Source: Flavobacteriaceae bacterium (GTDB taxonomy: Bacteria; Bacteroidota; Bacteroidia; Flavobacteriales; Weeksellaceae). From it: a stretch of DNA of 64,000 nucleotides. The stretch is from NCBI GenBank assembly GCA_018260565.1, contig JAGLAZ010000004.1, forward strand, positions 97,467-161,466, written 5' to 3'. The notes below the pieces were generated by a model, which saw only the letters and a program-made list of their open reading frames with translations, was not told the origin of the DNA and ran no database searches. Position numbers and translations under genes: made by a program. Shown here piece by piece: positions 42,988 through 51,985 of the stretch. How positions within the stretch are numbered: position 1 is the stretch's first letter; each line of letters starts with the position of its first letter.

Positions 42988-43791
42988 TTATCTGTTTTTT
43001 CCTAATTCTATTGCTCTTTCATTGGCTCCTAAAACGCCTTCAATAATGCCTGTATTAATAATTTTTTCTTGAAATATTTGTAATGCTCTTTCTGTAGTAC
43101 CACCTTTAGATGCCACCTGCTTTATTAAATCCCGTGCAGATATCCCCAAGCTCATTTTTAAATCTGTAGCCCCAAGAAATGTTTGTGTTACTAATAATTC
43201 TGCTTCCGCAGCGCTAAATCCTAACTGAACAGCTGCTTCAATCATACTTTCCATCATATAATACACATATGCTGGGCCGCTTCCAGAGATGGCTGTGGCT
43301 GCATCCAGAAGAATTTCCTTCTGGACATACAGGGATTTACCTATTGTATTGATAAGGTTTTGAATCAAGGAGAGCTCTGTTCGGCTTACAGATTCTGTAG
43401 CAGTGAAAACCGTCATCCCCTGCCCTACTTTTGAGGCTAAATTCGGCATAGCACGTACAATTTTTTGTGTTGATAATGCTGCCTGTAAGGTAGAAATGGA
43501 TATGCCAGCCATAACGCTAAGTATTACAACTTCTTGTGGCAAAGGAAATTGTAGTTTCTTTATTGCATGGAGAAAGTCCTGAGGCTTTACCGCCAAAACC
43601 ATTAAATCAAATGAAGTTTTGGGGAAGCTTTCATAGAAAAAGTTGCTTTCTGGAATATCCAGTTGATCCTCCGCTAGTACCAATGATTTAGTAACAACAA
43701 AAAGATTTTCTGGAATGATATAACCCGACTGTAATAAACCTCTTGCTATAGTTTTCCCTAGATTTCCATATCCTAGGATAAGAACTTTCAT
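42988..43791 (-). CDS. proC: Pyrroline-5-carboxylate reductase
   Basis: A 267-residue enzyme for the last step of proline synthesis. The N-terminus VLILGYGNLGKTIA is the NAD(P) binding fold, VLAVKPQDF and VRAMPNLASKVGQGMT follow, and the C-terminal ISGSGPAYVYYMMESMIEAAVQLG and SKGGTTERALQIF are the family signature. It ends 73 bases upstream of the C1 peptidase and begins 17 bases after guaB, so guaB and proC are probably co-transcribed. Confidence 0.95.
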   Translation of the reverse strand: MKVLILGYGNLGKTIARGLLQSGYIIPENLFVVTKSLVLAEDQLDIPESNFFYESFPKTSFDLMVLAVKPQDFLHAIKKLQFPLPQEVVILSVMAGISISTLQAALSTQKIVRAMPNLASKVGQGMTVFTATESVSRTELSLIQNLINTIGKSLYVQKEILLDAATAISGSGPAYVYYMMESMIEAAVQLGFSAAEAELLVTQTFLGATDLKMSLGISARDLIKQVASKGGTTERALQIFQEKIINTGIIEGVLGANERAIELGKNR

Positions 43792-43808
43792 TTCTTTATT
43801 CTCAAATT

Positions 43809-45269
43809 TTATAAAGAATAATTTGGCGCTTCCTGAGTAATCTGTACATCATGGGGATGTGATTCTTTAAGGCCATTTCCTGTTATACGAACCATTTTTG
43901 AAGTGCTCTGTAGGCTTGCAATATCTGCAGCACCGCAATACCCCATCCCTGCACGAATGCCACCAGTTAACTGGAAAACTACATCCTCCAGTTTGCCTTT
44001 GTGCGGAACACGGCCTTCTATACCTTCAGGAACGAATTTTTTAGCTTCACTTTGGAAATAGCGTTCTTTTCCGCCTCTTCTCATTGCAGATAAACTTCCC
44101 ATTCCTTGATAAGCTTTAAATTTTCTTCCTTGAAAAATAATTTCTTCTCCTGGAGCTTCATCTGTACCAGCTAAAAGAGACCCAAGCATCACAGCCGAGG
44201 CACCACTAGCAAGGGCTTTTACAATATCGCCTGATAATTTTATCCCTCCATCTCCTATTACACCTACATTTTTAGTCTTAGCATATTCATATACATTATA
44301 GATAGCAGAAAGTTGGGGTACACCTACGCCTGCTACTACACGAGTAGTACATATACTTCCGGGACCTACGCCTACTTTCAGAACATTGGCACCTGCATCT
44401 ATAAGATCCTTTGCTGCCTCTGCTGTTACAATGTTTCCACCTATAATATCTAAATCTGGAAATGCGTAGCGGATTTCTTTAATTTTATCTAACACTCCTT
44501 TGGAATGTCCATGCGCACTGTCTACCGCAATAATATCTACACCAGCACGAACTAATGCCAAAACTCTTTCCAGCGTATCTTCGCCAATACCAATACCAGC
44601 CCCTACTAATAATCTTCCTGCGCTATCTTTGAGGCTGTTTGGGTATTCCAATTGATTATCAATATCCTTAATGGTAATAAGACCTACAAGCCGATACTGA
44701 TCATCTACAATGGGTAACTTTTCAATTCTGTTTTCTAATAGAATTTGCTTTGCTGTTTCTAGATTGGCATTTTTATCAGAAGTTACCAGGTTTTCCTTCG
44801 TCATTAATGTTTCAACCCGGATGCTATCATCTTCTTGGTATTTAACATCTCTATTCGTTATGATGCCTATTAATTTACCATCATTATCAATAACAGGAAG
44901 TCCCGATATTTTAAAATTGCGCATCAGCTCTTTTGCTTCACCTAAACTATGGTCTTTAGAAAGGGTTACAGGATCTGAAATCATTCCGTTTTCCGATCTT
45001 TTTACTCTATTCACCTCACCAGCTTGCGTTTCAATATCCATATTTTTATGGATAAAGCCAAGTCCGCCTACACGCGCCATTCCAATGGCCATCTCAGCCT
45101 CTGTGACAGTATCCATAGCGGCCGAAACGATGGGAGTATTGAGAATAATTTTATCTGTCAATCTTGATTTAAGGCTTACCTGAGTAGGTAACACCTCGGA
45201 ATAGGCAGGAACGAGAAGAACATCATCGAATGTTATGGCTTGTTCAATGATTTTATCGGTAATAGGCAT
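43809..45269 (-). CDS. guaB: Inosine-5'-monophosphate dehydrogenase
   Basis: A 486-residue enzyme that oxidises IMP to XMP, the committed step to guanine nucleotides. It starts with the TIM-barrel entry [13 protein letters not shown], has two CBS domains at about residues 95-205, and the active-site cysteine in [17 protein letters not shown]. The mobile flap region includes [17 protein letters not shown]. Full length for the family. Confidence 0.97.
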   Translation of the reverse strand: MPITDKIIEQAITFDDVLLVPAYSEVLPTQVSLKSRLTDKIILNTPIVSAAMDTVTEAEMAIGMARVGGLGFIHKNMDIETQAGEVNRVKRSENGMISDPVTLSKDHSLGEAKELMRNFKISGLPVIDNDGKLIGIITNRDVKYQEDDSIRVETLMTKENLVTSDKNANLETAKQILLENRIEKLPIVDDQYRLVGLITIKDIDNQLEYPNSLKDSAGRLLVGAGIGIGEDTLERVLALVRAGVDIIAVDSAHGHSKGVLDKIKEIRYAFPDLDIIGGNIVTAEAAKDLIDAGANVLKVGVGPGSICTTRVVAGVGVPQLSAIYNVYEYAKTKNVGVIGDGGIKLSGDIVKALASGASAVMLGSLLAGTDEAPGEEIIFQGRKFKAYQGMGSLSAMRRGGKERYFQSEAKKFVPEGIEGRVPHKGKLEDVVFQLTGGIRAGMGYCGAADIASLQSTSKMVRITGNGLKESHPHDVQITQEAPNYSL

Positions 45270-45293
45270 AGTAGATTACTTTAAATATTGATA

Positions 45294-45318
45294 AAAAAAT
45301 CCCTCGCAAAAGCGAGGG
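45294..45318 (-). terminator. Intrinsic terminator after tsf
   Basis: CCCTCGC and GCGAGGG pair around AAAA, with a seven-T run on the minus strand. It lies 16 bases after the tsf stop. Confidence 0.9.
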
Positions 45319-45333
45319 AGAAACTTAATTTGC

Positions 45334-46158
45334 TTAGGATAAGCTCACACGGAGGAAACCTAAGACTTTTAGATCTGCATTTTCTGCTTTTACATAATCT
45401 GCAACTGACATGCTGCCGTCTTTAATAAATGCTTGGTGTACAAGAGTATTTTCCTTATAAAATTTCTGCATCTTGCCTTTCAGGATGTTTTCAATAATAT
45501 TTTCTGGTTTGCCTTCCTTAGTAAGAAGTTCTCTCTCAATTTCTAATTCTTTATCAATGGTTTCCTGAGAAACACTAGTTTCATCTAAAGCAATAGGATT
45601 CATAGCGGCAACCTGCATAGAAACAGATTTTGCGATTTCTTCTGCATTGGAAACTTTTTCCGAAAGAGAAGTAATAGCAGCTATTCTGTTACCTGCGTGA
45701 ATGTAAGATCCCAAAAACGGACCCTCAATACGCTCATAACTCCCTATTTCAATTTTTTCTCCTATAACACCAGTTTGTTGGGTAAGAATATCGGAAATAA
45801 CAGTACCATCTAATATATCAGCTAAAAATTCTTCTTTTGAATTAGTCTCTAGCGCTTTATCTGCTAATTTGTGCGCTAATTTTACGAAATCTTCATTTTT
45901 CGCAACGAAATCAGTTTCACAATTTAAAGCAATAATAACCCCACGGTTATTATCAGCATTTACTTTTGCTATAACCGCTCCTTCAGAAGACTCACGGTCT
46001 GCACGATTAGCAGCTACTTTTTGTCCTTTTTTCCTTAAAATATCGATAGCGGCATCAAAGTCTCCTTCGGCTTCAGCAAGTGCTTTCTTGCTATCCATCA
46101 TTCCGGCGCCTGTAATTTTTCTTAGTTTTGCTACATCAGCTGCTGCAGGTGTATACAT
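45334..46158 (-). CDS. tsf: Translation elongation factor Ts
   Basis: A 274-residue nucleotide-exchange factor for EF-Tu. The N-terminal UBA-like domain reads KLRKITGAGMMDSKKALAEAEGDFDAAI, followed by the CETDFVAKNEDF motif that contacts the EF-Tu GTPase. It usually follows rpsB in one operon; here the upstream neighbour is an unrelated divergent gene and tsf has its own promoter and terminator. Confidence 0.97.
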   Translation of the reverse strand: MYTPAAADVAKLRKITGAGMMDSKKALAEAEGDFDAAIDILRKKGQKVAANRADRESSEGAVIAKVNADNNRGVIIALNCETDFVAKNEDFVKLAHKLADKALETNSKEEFLADILDGTVISDILTQQTGVIGEKIEIGSYERIEGPFLGSYIHAGNRIAAITSLSEKVSNAEEIAKSVSMQVAAMNPIALDETSVSQETIDKELEIERELLTKEGKPENIIENILKGKMQKFYKENTLVHQAFIKDGSMSVADYVKAENADLKVLGFLRVSLS

Positions 46159-46203
46159 ATATTATATATTTATTTATCTTAAATTGGTATTAATTTAGCA
46201 CTG

Positions 46204-46234
46204 CAAATATACCAAAAGCCGATGGGAATTCCAA
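46204..46234 (-). promoter_or_regulatory. Promoter of tsf
   Basis: Minus strand: TTG (46232-46234), 20-base spacer, TATATTTG (46204-46211). This is a complete match to TTG-N17-23-TAnnTTTG. The predicted start lies about 40 bases before the tsf ATG. It supports independent transcription of tsf. Confidence 0.7.
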
Positions 46235-46259
46235 CGAACTTTTGTAATCTACTCTTTCT

Positions 46260-46826
46260 ATGAAAAACTTATGTATTTTTTTGTTTTTACTTATCGTTCA
46301 ATTAGGTTTAGCTCAAAAGAAAATGACCTTTGAAGAAGTTACAAAAAGTACTGACACCAAAGTATTAAGTAGTTTTATTAAAGAAAACCCAAATCACCCT
46401 GGAGTACCAGAGCTTAAAAAGAAACTGGTACAAATAATTACCAACAGCGACTACAAAGTGGCTAAACCCGAGGTAAAACCTCTTACTCCAAGTGTTTTAA
46501 AAAAGCAGATAGAAAATGCGTCACCTACACCAGCTGGTGATGCAAATGCCAGAAGGGCGGCGGAAATAGTTACAAACTTATTCAGTAATAATAGAAATAA
46601 ATCTGAAGTGTATGTACAGATAATTAATAACTCACCATGCAATATGATAGTTAAATTTGAGGGAAAGGATTTCTATAATTTAAATGTTTTAGCGGGTAAA
46701 AAGAGTTTTATTTTGATTAAAAAAGGGAAGTATACTATATCTACATTGGTATGTGATGTTAAATATAGCCAGCCTAAACTAATCAATGAAGATATCTATA
46801 TTAAATTGGGATCGGGAAAAAGATAA
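46260..46826 (+). CDS. Small exported protein, DUF6759-like, function unknown
   Basis: A 188-residue protein with a signal peptide (NLCIFLFLLIVQLGLAQ). The middle is Lys/Pro/Ala-rich and probably unfolded; the C-terminal 80 residues form a beta-rich domain (SEVYVQIINNSPCNMIVKFEGKDFYN, then GKKSFILIKKGKYTISTLVCD). The two cysteines in that domain could pair. It resembles a Chryseobacterium-group domain family I recall as DUF6759, without known function. Convergent with accA. Confidence 0.65.
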   Translation: MKNLCIFLFLLIVQLGLAQKKMTFEEVTKSTDTKVLSSFIKENPNHPGVPELKKKLVQIITNSDYKVAKPEVKPLTPSVLKKQIENASPTPAGDANARRAAEIVTNLFSNNRNKSEVYVQIINNSPCNMIVKFEGKDFYNLNVLAGKKSFILIKKGKYTISTLVCDVKYSQPKLINEDIYIKLGSGKR

Positions 46827-46943
46827 TTGAATGGTCGGTAAAATGTTATATGAAACAGATTAGCGAACTCTTTTAACAGTTACGAGATATTTGACTCTAA
46901 ACATTATTCCAGGCAATTCTAGTACTTCATTTTGCAAAGTATG

Positions 46944-47023
46944 CGGCCCCCGACCTGAGTGGAGCTCTTTTTACGGAGCGAAGCGGAGGAAAAAAGCGGG
47001 AACGGAGGGCGGATAAGGGCCCC
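46944..47023. repeat. Structured intergenic element, copy B
   Basis: GGCCCC near the left end pairs with GGGCCCC at the right end; an inner stem CTCTTTTT/AAAAAAGCG encloses CGGAGCGAAGCGGAGG. Two long blocks are identical to copy A. It abuts the accA terminator and lies in the gap between convergent genes. Gap DNA from 46827 to 46943 shows nothing else. Confidence 0.65.
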
Positions 47024-47057
47024 AAAAAAAAGAGTGAGAACTGAAATTCTCACTCTT
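47024..47057. terminator. Bidirectional terminator after accA
   Basis: AAAAGAGTGAGAA and TTCTCACTCTTTT form a 13-bp stem with a six-base loop. The minus strand has a long T-run; the plus strand ends in TTTT. It serves accA and possibly the convergent gene. Confidence 0.85.
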
Positions 47058-47078
47058 TTACTAAATACGGTAATTTAA

Positions 47079-48035
47079 TTAACCTTTAAATTTCCCCATA
47101 GCGATGAATTTTTCTTGGCGCATTTTCACCAATTCTTCTGCGGAAAAACTTTTATAGGCCTGAATATTTTTTACAATGTTATCCTTAAGATTTCTAAATG
47201 CAATCTGCGGCTCATAATGGGCTCCTCCAAGGGGCTCGCTGATGATGCCATCTATAAAACCCTCACGTAATGCGTCCGAAGGAGTTAGGTTCAGGGCGGT
47301 GGCAGCTTCTTCTTTGTGATCCCAGTTGCGCCACAAAATAGAGGAGCAACTCTCCGGGGAAATTACGGTATACCAGGTATTTTCCATCATGTAGACTTTG
47401 TTTCCTACACCAATGCCAAGTGCGCCGCCGCTGGCTCCTTCGCCAATGATATAACAGAAAATAGGGGTTTTTAGGCGACACATTTCATAAATGTTTTTGG
47501 CAATGGCCTCTCCTTGACCTCTTTCCTCTGCTTCTAAACCTGGATATGCGCCTGGAGTATCTATGAGAGTGACTACCGGTATATTAAATTTTTCTGCCAA
47601 CTGCATTAGCCGAAGTGCCTTCCTATATCCTTCTGGGTTACTCATCCCGAATCGTCTTTTTTGGCGCTCCTTTGTGGTGCGTCCTTTTTGGGTACCTATT
47701 AGCATGACACTCATTCCATCAATGCTAGCTAATCCACCTACCATGGCTGGATCATCGGCAAAATTTCTATCGCCATGAAGTTCGCGAAAACTGTTATCAT
47801 CTGTAATGCCTTGGATAAAATCCAAGGTATAAGGCCTATTAGGATGGCGGCTAAGCTGTACACGCTGCCAAGGTGTTAGATTGCTATATATTTCCTTTTT
47901 GGTTTTTAGAATTTTTTCTTCTAATTGGCTACAGGCTGTCTTCATATCTACTCCCGCATCTTCCCCGAGAATAGAGCATTCTGTATATTTATCCATTAAT
48001 TGTTTAATGGGAAGTTCAAATTCTAAATATTCCAT
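47079..48035 (-). CDS. accA: Acetyl-CoA carboxylase carboxyltransferase subunit alpha
   Basis: A 318-residue subunit that, with AccD, moves the carboxyl group from biotin to acetyl-CoA to make malonyl-CoA. It begins [11 protein letters not shown] and contains [41 protein letters not shown] and [14 protein letters not shown], the oxyanion-hole glycines of the crotonase fold. accB and accC are at the other end of the window; accD is not in it. Confidence 0.97.
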   Translation of the reverse strand: MEYLEFELPIKQLMDKYTECSILGEDAGVDMKTACSQLEEKILKTKKEIYSNLTPWQRVQLSRHPNRPYTLDFIQGITDDNSFRELHGDRNFADDPAMVGGLASIDGMSVMLIGTQKGRTTKERQKRRFGMSNPEGYRKALRLMQLAEKFNIPVVTLIDTPGAYPGLEAEERGQGEAIAKNIYEMCRLKTPIFCYIIGEGASGGALGIGVGNKVYMMENTWYTVISPESCSSILWRNWDHKEEAATALNLTPSDALREGFIDGIISEPLGGAHYEPQIAFRNLKDNIVKNIQAYKSFSAEELVKMRQEKFIAMGKFKG

Positions 48036-48052
48036 AAGGTAGGTCTAGGGGT

Positions 48053-48079
48053 CAAAAATAACTAAAATTGAATTATCAA
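48053..48079 (-). promoter_or_regulatory. Promoter of accA
   Basis: Minus strand: TTG (48077-48079), 16-base spacer, TATTTTTG (48053-48060). The -7 box is perfect and the spacer slightly short. It lies 17 bases upstream of the accA ATG and its -33 element touches the gltX stop codon. Confidence 0.5.
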
Positions 48080-49599
48080 TTAAGCTTTTCTATGGCAGCG
48101 TAGATGCGGGTTATAATATCTTGTTTTCCAAGCATTTGCATGATTACAGGCACATCAGGACCTTTTAAAGCCCCTACCAAGGCGAGGCGTAAAGGCATCA
48201 TAATTTTACCAATGCCCATACCAGCTACTGCAGCAGCGTCCTCTACCACCTTTTTATATTCTTCTGGTCCGGAGGTTGAAGAAATAAATTCAGCTTCCTG
48301 TAATTGAGTTGCTAATATCGTAAGGCCTTGCGCTGCAGTAGGACTCCAAGCCTTAGCCACTGCACTCTCTTCAAATTCTTTGGGTGCAGAGAAAAAGAAG
48401 CCTCCCTCCTTAATAATATCTGCAGGATATGTGGCTCTGTCTTTTAATAGTTCTATAATTTTAAGGGATTTATCTTTTGGAAGGGAAAGCAATTCAGGAT
48501 AGGATTCAGAAATGATTTGATATAATTCTTCGGCAGATTTCTGTTGGATGTATTGATGATTAAACCATTCAGCTTTATCTTTCCTAAATCTGGCACCTGA
48601 TTTATTGATTTTTTCAAATGTAAAAGCGTCTACCATCTCCTCCAAACTCATTATTTCTCTGTCTTCACCAGGATTCCATCCAAGAAGTGCCAAAAAATTA
48701 AGTAAAGCGTCTGGCAAATAGCCTTCTTCCCGATATCCCTCTGAAGTTTCTCCAGTAGCTGGATCTGTATAACTAAGTGGAAAAACAGGGAATCCGAATT
48801 TTGCACCATCTCTTTTACTAAGCTTACCCTTTCCTTCTGGTTTTAATATTAAGGGTAGATGCGCAAATATGGGCTGAGACCATCCCATAGCACGGTATAA
48901 CAAAACATGCAATGGCATAGAAGGTAGCCATTCTTCCCCGCGGATGACATGGGATATCTTCATTTCATAATCATCCACTACATTGGCAAAATGATAGGTA
49001 GGCATACCATCATTTTTTACCAACACTTTATCATCTAATGTATCAGTATTCACACTAAAATGACCTCGAACCTCATCGTGCATTTCTACCAATTCGCTGG
49101 TAGGCATGCGAAATCTCAATACATATGGAACGCCTGCTGAAAGGAGCTTTTTAACTTCATCATCAGGAAGGCTAATGCTATTTTTCATTTCGCATCGGGT
49201 TGCCGCGCCGTAACTAAAAACTTGTCCTTTAGCTTCGTAAGCTGCTCTAATATTTTCCAAATCTTCCTCTGTATCAAAAGCCATATAGGCGTGGCCGGAA
49301 GCTAAAATTTGTTCAGCATATTTTTTATAAATATCAAGCCGCTCAGACTGGCGGTAGGGTGCATAAGGACCACCCTTACGAGGGCCTTCATCTGGAATAA
49401 GACCACACCATTCTAAAGCTTCATATATATAATCTTCGGCCCCAGGTACAAAGCGGGTAGAATCCGTATCCTCTATCCTTAAAATGAAAGTGCCATGATT
49501 TTTACGAGCAAAAAGATAATCAAAAAGGGCGGTGCGAACCCCCCCTATATGAAGTGGGCCTGTAGGACTGGGTGCAAAACGTACGCGAACTGAAGACAT
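48076..49599 (-). CDS. gltX: Glutamyl-tRNA synthetase
   Basis: A 507-residue class I synthetase. SPTGPLHIGGVRTALFDYLFAR carries the HIGH-type motif and KLSKRDGA the KMSKS-type motif; the catalytic domain also shows RIEDTDSTR. It is full length. With no GlnRS in this window, whether it is discriminating cannot be judged. The -7 box TATTTTTG lies just upstream at 49615. Confidence 0.97.
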   Translation of the reverse strand: MSSVRVRFAPSPTGPLHIGGVRTALFDYLFARKNHGTFILRIEDTDSTRFVPGAEDYIYEALEWCGLIPDEGPRKGGPYAPYRQSERLDIYKKYAEQILASGHAYMAFDTEEDLENIRAAYEAKGQVFSYGAATRCEMKNSISLPDDEVKKLLSAGVPYVLRFRMPTSELVEMHDEVRGHFSVNTDTLDDKVLVKNDGMPTYHFANVVDDYEMKISHVIRGEEWLPSMPLHVLLYRAMGWSQPIFAHLPLILKPEGKGKLSKRDGAKFGFPVFPLSYTDPATGETSEGYREEGYLPDALLNFLALLGWNPGEDREIMSLEEMVDAFTFEKINKSGARFRKDKAEWFNHQYIQQKSAEELYQIISESYPELLSLPKDKSLKIIELLKDRATYPADIIKEGGFFFSAPKEFEESAVAKAWSPTAAQGLTILATQLQEAEFISSTSGPEEYKKVVEDAAAVAGMGIGKIMMPLRLALVGALKGPDVPVIMQMLGKQDIITRIYAAIEKLN

Positions 49600-49614
49600 A
49601 TAAAAAATAATCTA

Positions 49615-49622
49615 CAAAAATA
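49615..49622 (-). promoter_or_regulatory. Putative -7 box for gltX
   Basis: Minus-strand TATTTTTG, perfect TAnnTTTG, 15 bases before the gltX ATG. No -33 TTG at normal spacing. Confidence 0.35.
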
Positions 49623-49705
49623 AGAAATGAAGTGGGGTATTCCGTGTATTAGGAATTTTAAATGTTAAAAATTCAATATTTTAGGTAGGAAAGATTAAAA
49701 AATAG

Positions 49706-49713
49706 TAATTTTG
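49706..49713 (+). promoter_or_regulatory. Putative -7 box very close to the cupin gene start
   Basis: TAATTTTG matches TAnnTTTG and ends only six bases before the ATG at 49720. A transcript starting at the normal distance would begin at or next to the ATG, giving a leaderless mRNA. No -33 TTG is evident. Confidence 0.4.
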
Positions 49714-49719
49714 ATTTGT

Positions 49720-50073
49720 ATGACGAAAAAATATCTTGAAATAGGCGAAAGGCCTTGGGGTAAATATTATGTGTTGGTAGATGAGCCCACTTTTAAGGTA
49801 AAAAAAATTGAGGTAGAGCCTGGGCATCGCCTATCCTACCAATACCACCACCATCGGCAGGAATTCTGGACCATCGTCCAAGGAGAGGCTGTGGTGATAA
49901 AAGATGGTAATGAATATGACTTATTCTACTCCGAAAGTATTTCCATACCTCTCGGATGCAAACACCGCATTGAAAACCGAAGTACAGACCTTATGATTTT
50001 TATTGAAGTACAAACGGGAAGCTACTTTGGGGAGGATGATATTATCCGTCTGGAGGATGACTATGCCCGATAG
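49720..50073 (+). CDS. Stand-alone cupin of the type II phosphomannose isomerase kind
   Basis: A 117-residue single cupin. GERPWGKYYVLVDEP and the metal-binding histidines in LSYQYHHHRQEFW, with GCKHRIEN as the second motif, match the C-terminal isomerase domain of ManC/AlgA-type enzymes, which interconvert mannose-6- and fructose-6-phosphate. The guanylyltransferase half is absent. I chose ATG 49720 over the TTG three codons earlier. It precedes a GT90 gene by six bases, so it may feed or modulate mannose use in this glycan cluster; catalysis by the single domain is inferred. Confidence 0.85.
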   Translation: MTKKYLEIGERPWGKYYVLVDEPTFKVKKIEVEPGHRLSYQYHHHRQEFWTIVQGEAVVIKDGNEYDLFYSESISIPLGCKHRIENRSTDLMIFIEVQTGSYFGEDDIIRLEDDYAR

Positions 50074-50079
50074 GGAATA

Positions 50080-51006
50080 ATGCAAATTATTAAACTTAAT
50101 AAGGTTCTTTATTACTTTCAAGGATATCTAAGGCCCTATTTACCCTTTACGGCTCATTCAAAAAAGATCAAAAAATTAAGAGATCGATTAAGTCCTGAAG
50201 AGCTTAGCATTAGTGAGGAAAGAATACGCTATTATATTCAAAATAATGCTAAAATTAGTAAAGAAATTACAAGCCATACCATTAAAGATTTAAAAAAGCC
50301 TAAGTCACCAAAGGCTTATTATTTTGATACATATGAATATGCAAGATTTTTTACTGAAAACCTTCCAATATCCTATGAATTTGGAGATGTAATAAAGGTT
50401 CCTGAAACGCCAAGTATCGTAAAAAGCCGACCAATATCATCAGATAATTCAAATAGTATCCTTTTAAAACTTGATAAAGCCCGTCATTTTGTTTGGATTA
50501 AAAATGATAAAAAATTTATTGACAAAAAAGATATGTTAATAGGGCGCGCAGCCGTTTATCAAGAGCACAGATATCGCTTTTATGAAAAATATTTTCATCA
50601 CCCATTGTGTGATTTGGGACAAGTAAACTCCCAAGGCGGCAATTTGGCTTGGCAAAAGCCTAAAATGTCATTAGAACAACATTTAGACTATAAATTTATT
50701 TTAAGTTTGGAAGGAAATGATGTTGCCACCAATCTTAAATGGATCATGTCTTCCAACTCTATTGCTGTAATGCCCAAACCTAATTATGAAACCTGGTTTA
50801 TGGAGGGAAAACTCCAAGGCGGTAAACATTATATCGAAATCTTAGATGACTATTCTAATCTAGAAGAGCAGTTAAACTTTTACATTCTCCATCCAGAAAA
50901 ATGCGAAGATATCTTACACCACGCTCATGAACACTGCAGTATATTTTATAATAAAACAGCTGAAGATTATTGCAGTATGCGGGTTCTGGAATGCTTTCTT
51001 CTTTAA
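50080..51006 (+). CDS. Glycosyltransferase family 90 (CAP10/LpsA-like)
   Basis: A 308-residue protein. The decisive block is FILSLEGNDVATNLKWIMSSN followed by KPNYETWFMEGKLQGGKHYI, the conserved donor-site region of GT90 enzymes known from fungal CAP10 and bacterial lipopolysaccharide glycosyltransferases. QVNSQGGNLAW lies upstream. Family members transfer xylose, glucose or galactose. It is coupled to the cupin gene and converges on a GT2 gene ten bases away. Confidence 0.85.
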   Translation: MQIIKLNKVLYYFQGYLRPYLPFTAHSKKIKKLRDRLSPEELSISEERIRYYIQNNAKISKEITSHTIKDLKKPKSPKAYYFDTYEYARFFTENLPISYEFGDVIKVPETPSIVKSRPISSDNSNSILLKLDKARHFVWIKNDKKFIDKKDMLIGRAAVYQEHRYRFYEKYFHHPLCDLGQVNSQGGNLAWQKPKMSLEQHLDYKFILSLEGNDVATNLKWIMSSNSIAVMPKPNYETWFMEGKLQGGKHYIEILDDYSNLEEQLNFYILHPEKCEDILHHAHEHCSIFYNKTAEDYCSMRVLECFLL

Positions 51007-51016
51007 AAATTAAATC

Positions 51017-51982
51017 TTAATACGGGAATTTTCGTTTTCCCGTAAGTTTATCCAAATAAAACTGAACATTTGAGCGAAAAGGATACTTCTGTATCATTTC
51101 TGTTTTAGTTTTTGCAATCAGATTTGTGATGGTAGCGAGGTGCTTACCAGAAAAATGGAGTTGAGAATTTGTTTTTACTAGATCTGTGTATTTCTTATGC
51201 GCTCCTATAAGTCTTTTTAAGAATCTTTTATACTGTGTAAAACTTTTATCTTGTTTTTCTATGGAAAAATAAGTCAGTAAGGATTTCCTTTCTTTTACTG
51301 TATTGGAATAAAACACTCCTCCTACTTGCTGCGATGTATGCTGTCTATATTCAATAAGTTTTTCGTCAAGAAAATAGAGTTTGCCTTGGCTGGCTGCAAT
51401 AGTACCTATCCATTCATCGTGATGGTATCCTTCATAAACAGGAAACGGGATAATTTCTGGTATAAAATCTTTCTTAATGCACATCGTGGCACCAGTACAA
51501 AAATTACCTATTAATGTTAAGGTTTTAAAATAATCAAAAACAAAACCGCTCTCTGAAACTAACCTAGGTACGTCCCATATAGTAAATACATTTAATCTTT
51601 CACCCTCCTGATTTATACCATACCCATTAGTAGCTACTACAGATATTTCTGGATTTTGCTGAAATACGGAAAGAATTTTCTGTACCTTTTCTGGTAACCA
51701 AATATCGTCCTGATCTGAAAGAAAAATCAGGTCTTTGGTGCATAGTTGTATTGCTTTTTCAAAGTTTTTTACACTTCTTAGATTTTCCTTATTTCTGTAT
51801 ACATGGATAAGATTCGGGAATTTTTGCTGATACTTCAATGCTATATCGTAGGTACTGTCCGAGGAACCATCATCACAAATAATGATTTCATCTACTGACG
51901 TAGTTTGTGATAATATAGAGTTTATCTGAGCCTCTAAAAATTTTTCTCCATTATACGTGCATAAGGCTACAGAAGTTCTCAT
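51017..51982 (-). CDS. Glycosyltransferase family 2
   Basis: A 321-residue enzyme with SVALCTYNGEKFLEAQINSIL, CDDGSSDST (about residues 37-45) and the DXD motif in FLSDQDDIWLP. The DQDDIW form and the overall layout resemble rhamnosyl- or galactosyltransferases of the WcaA/RfbF kind. It is the last gene of a minus-strand set that begins at 53702, with three bases between it and the preceding gene. Confidence 0.9.
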   Translation of the reverse strand: MRTSVALCTYNGEKFLEAQINSILSQTTSVDEIIICDDGSSDSTYDIALKYQQKFPNLIHVYRNKENLRSVKNFEKAIQLCTKDLIFLSDQDDIWLPEKVQKILSVFQQNPEISVVATNGYGINQEGERLNVFTIWDVPRLVSESGFVFDYFKTLTLIGNFCTGATMCIKKDFIPEIIPFPVYEGYHHDEWIGTIAASQGKLYFLDEKLIEYRQHTSQQVGGVFYSNTVKERKSLLTYFSIEKQDKSFTQYKRFLKRLIGAHKKYTDLVKTNSQLHFSGKHLATITNLIAKTKTEMIQKYPFRSNVQFYLDKLTGKRKFPY

Positions 51983-51985
51983 ATA

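Noticed and set aside
44710-45183. 157-codon plus-strand open frame opposite guaB
   Set aside because: Fully inside guaB on the other strand; low-complexity Ser/Ile composition and no family features.
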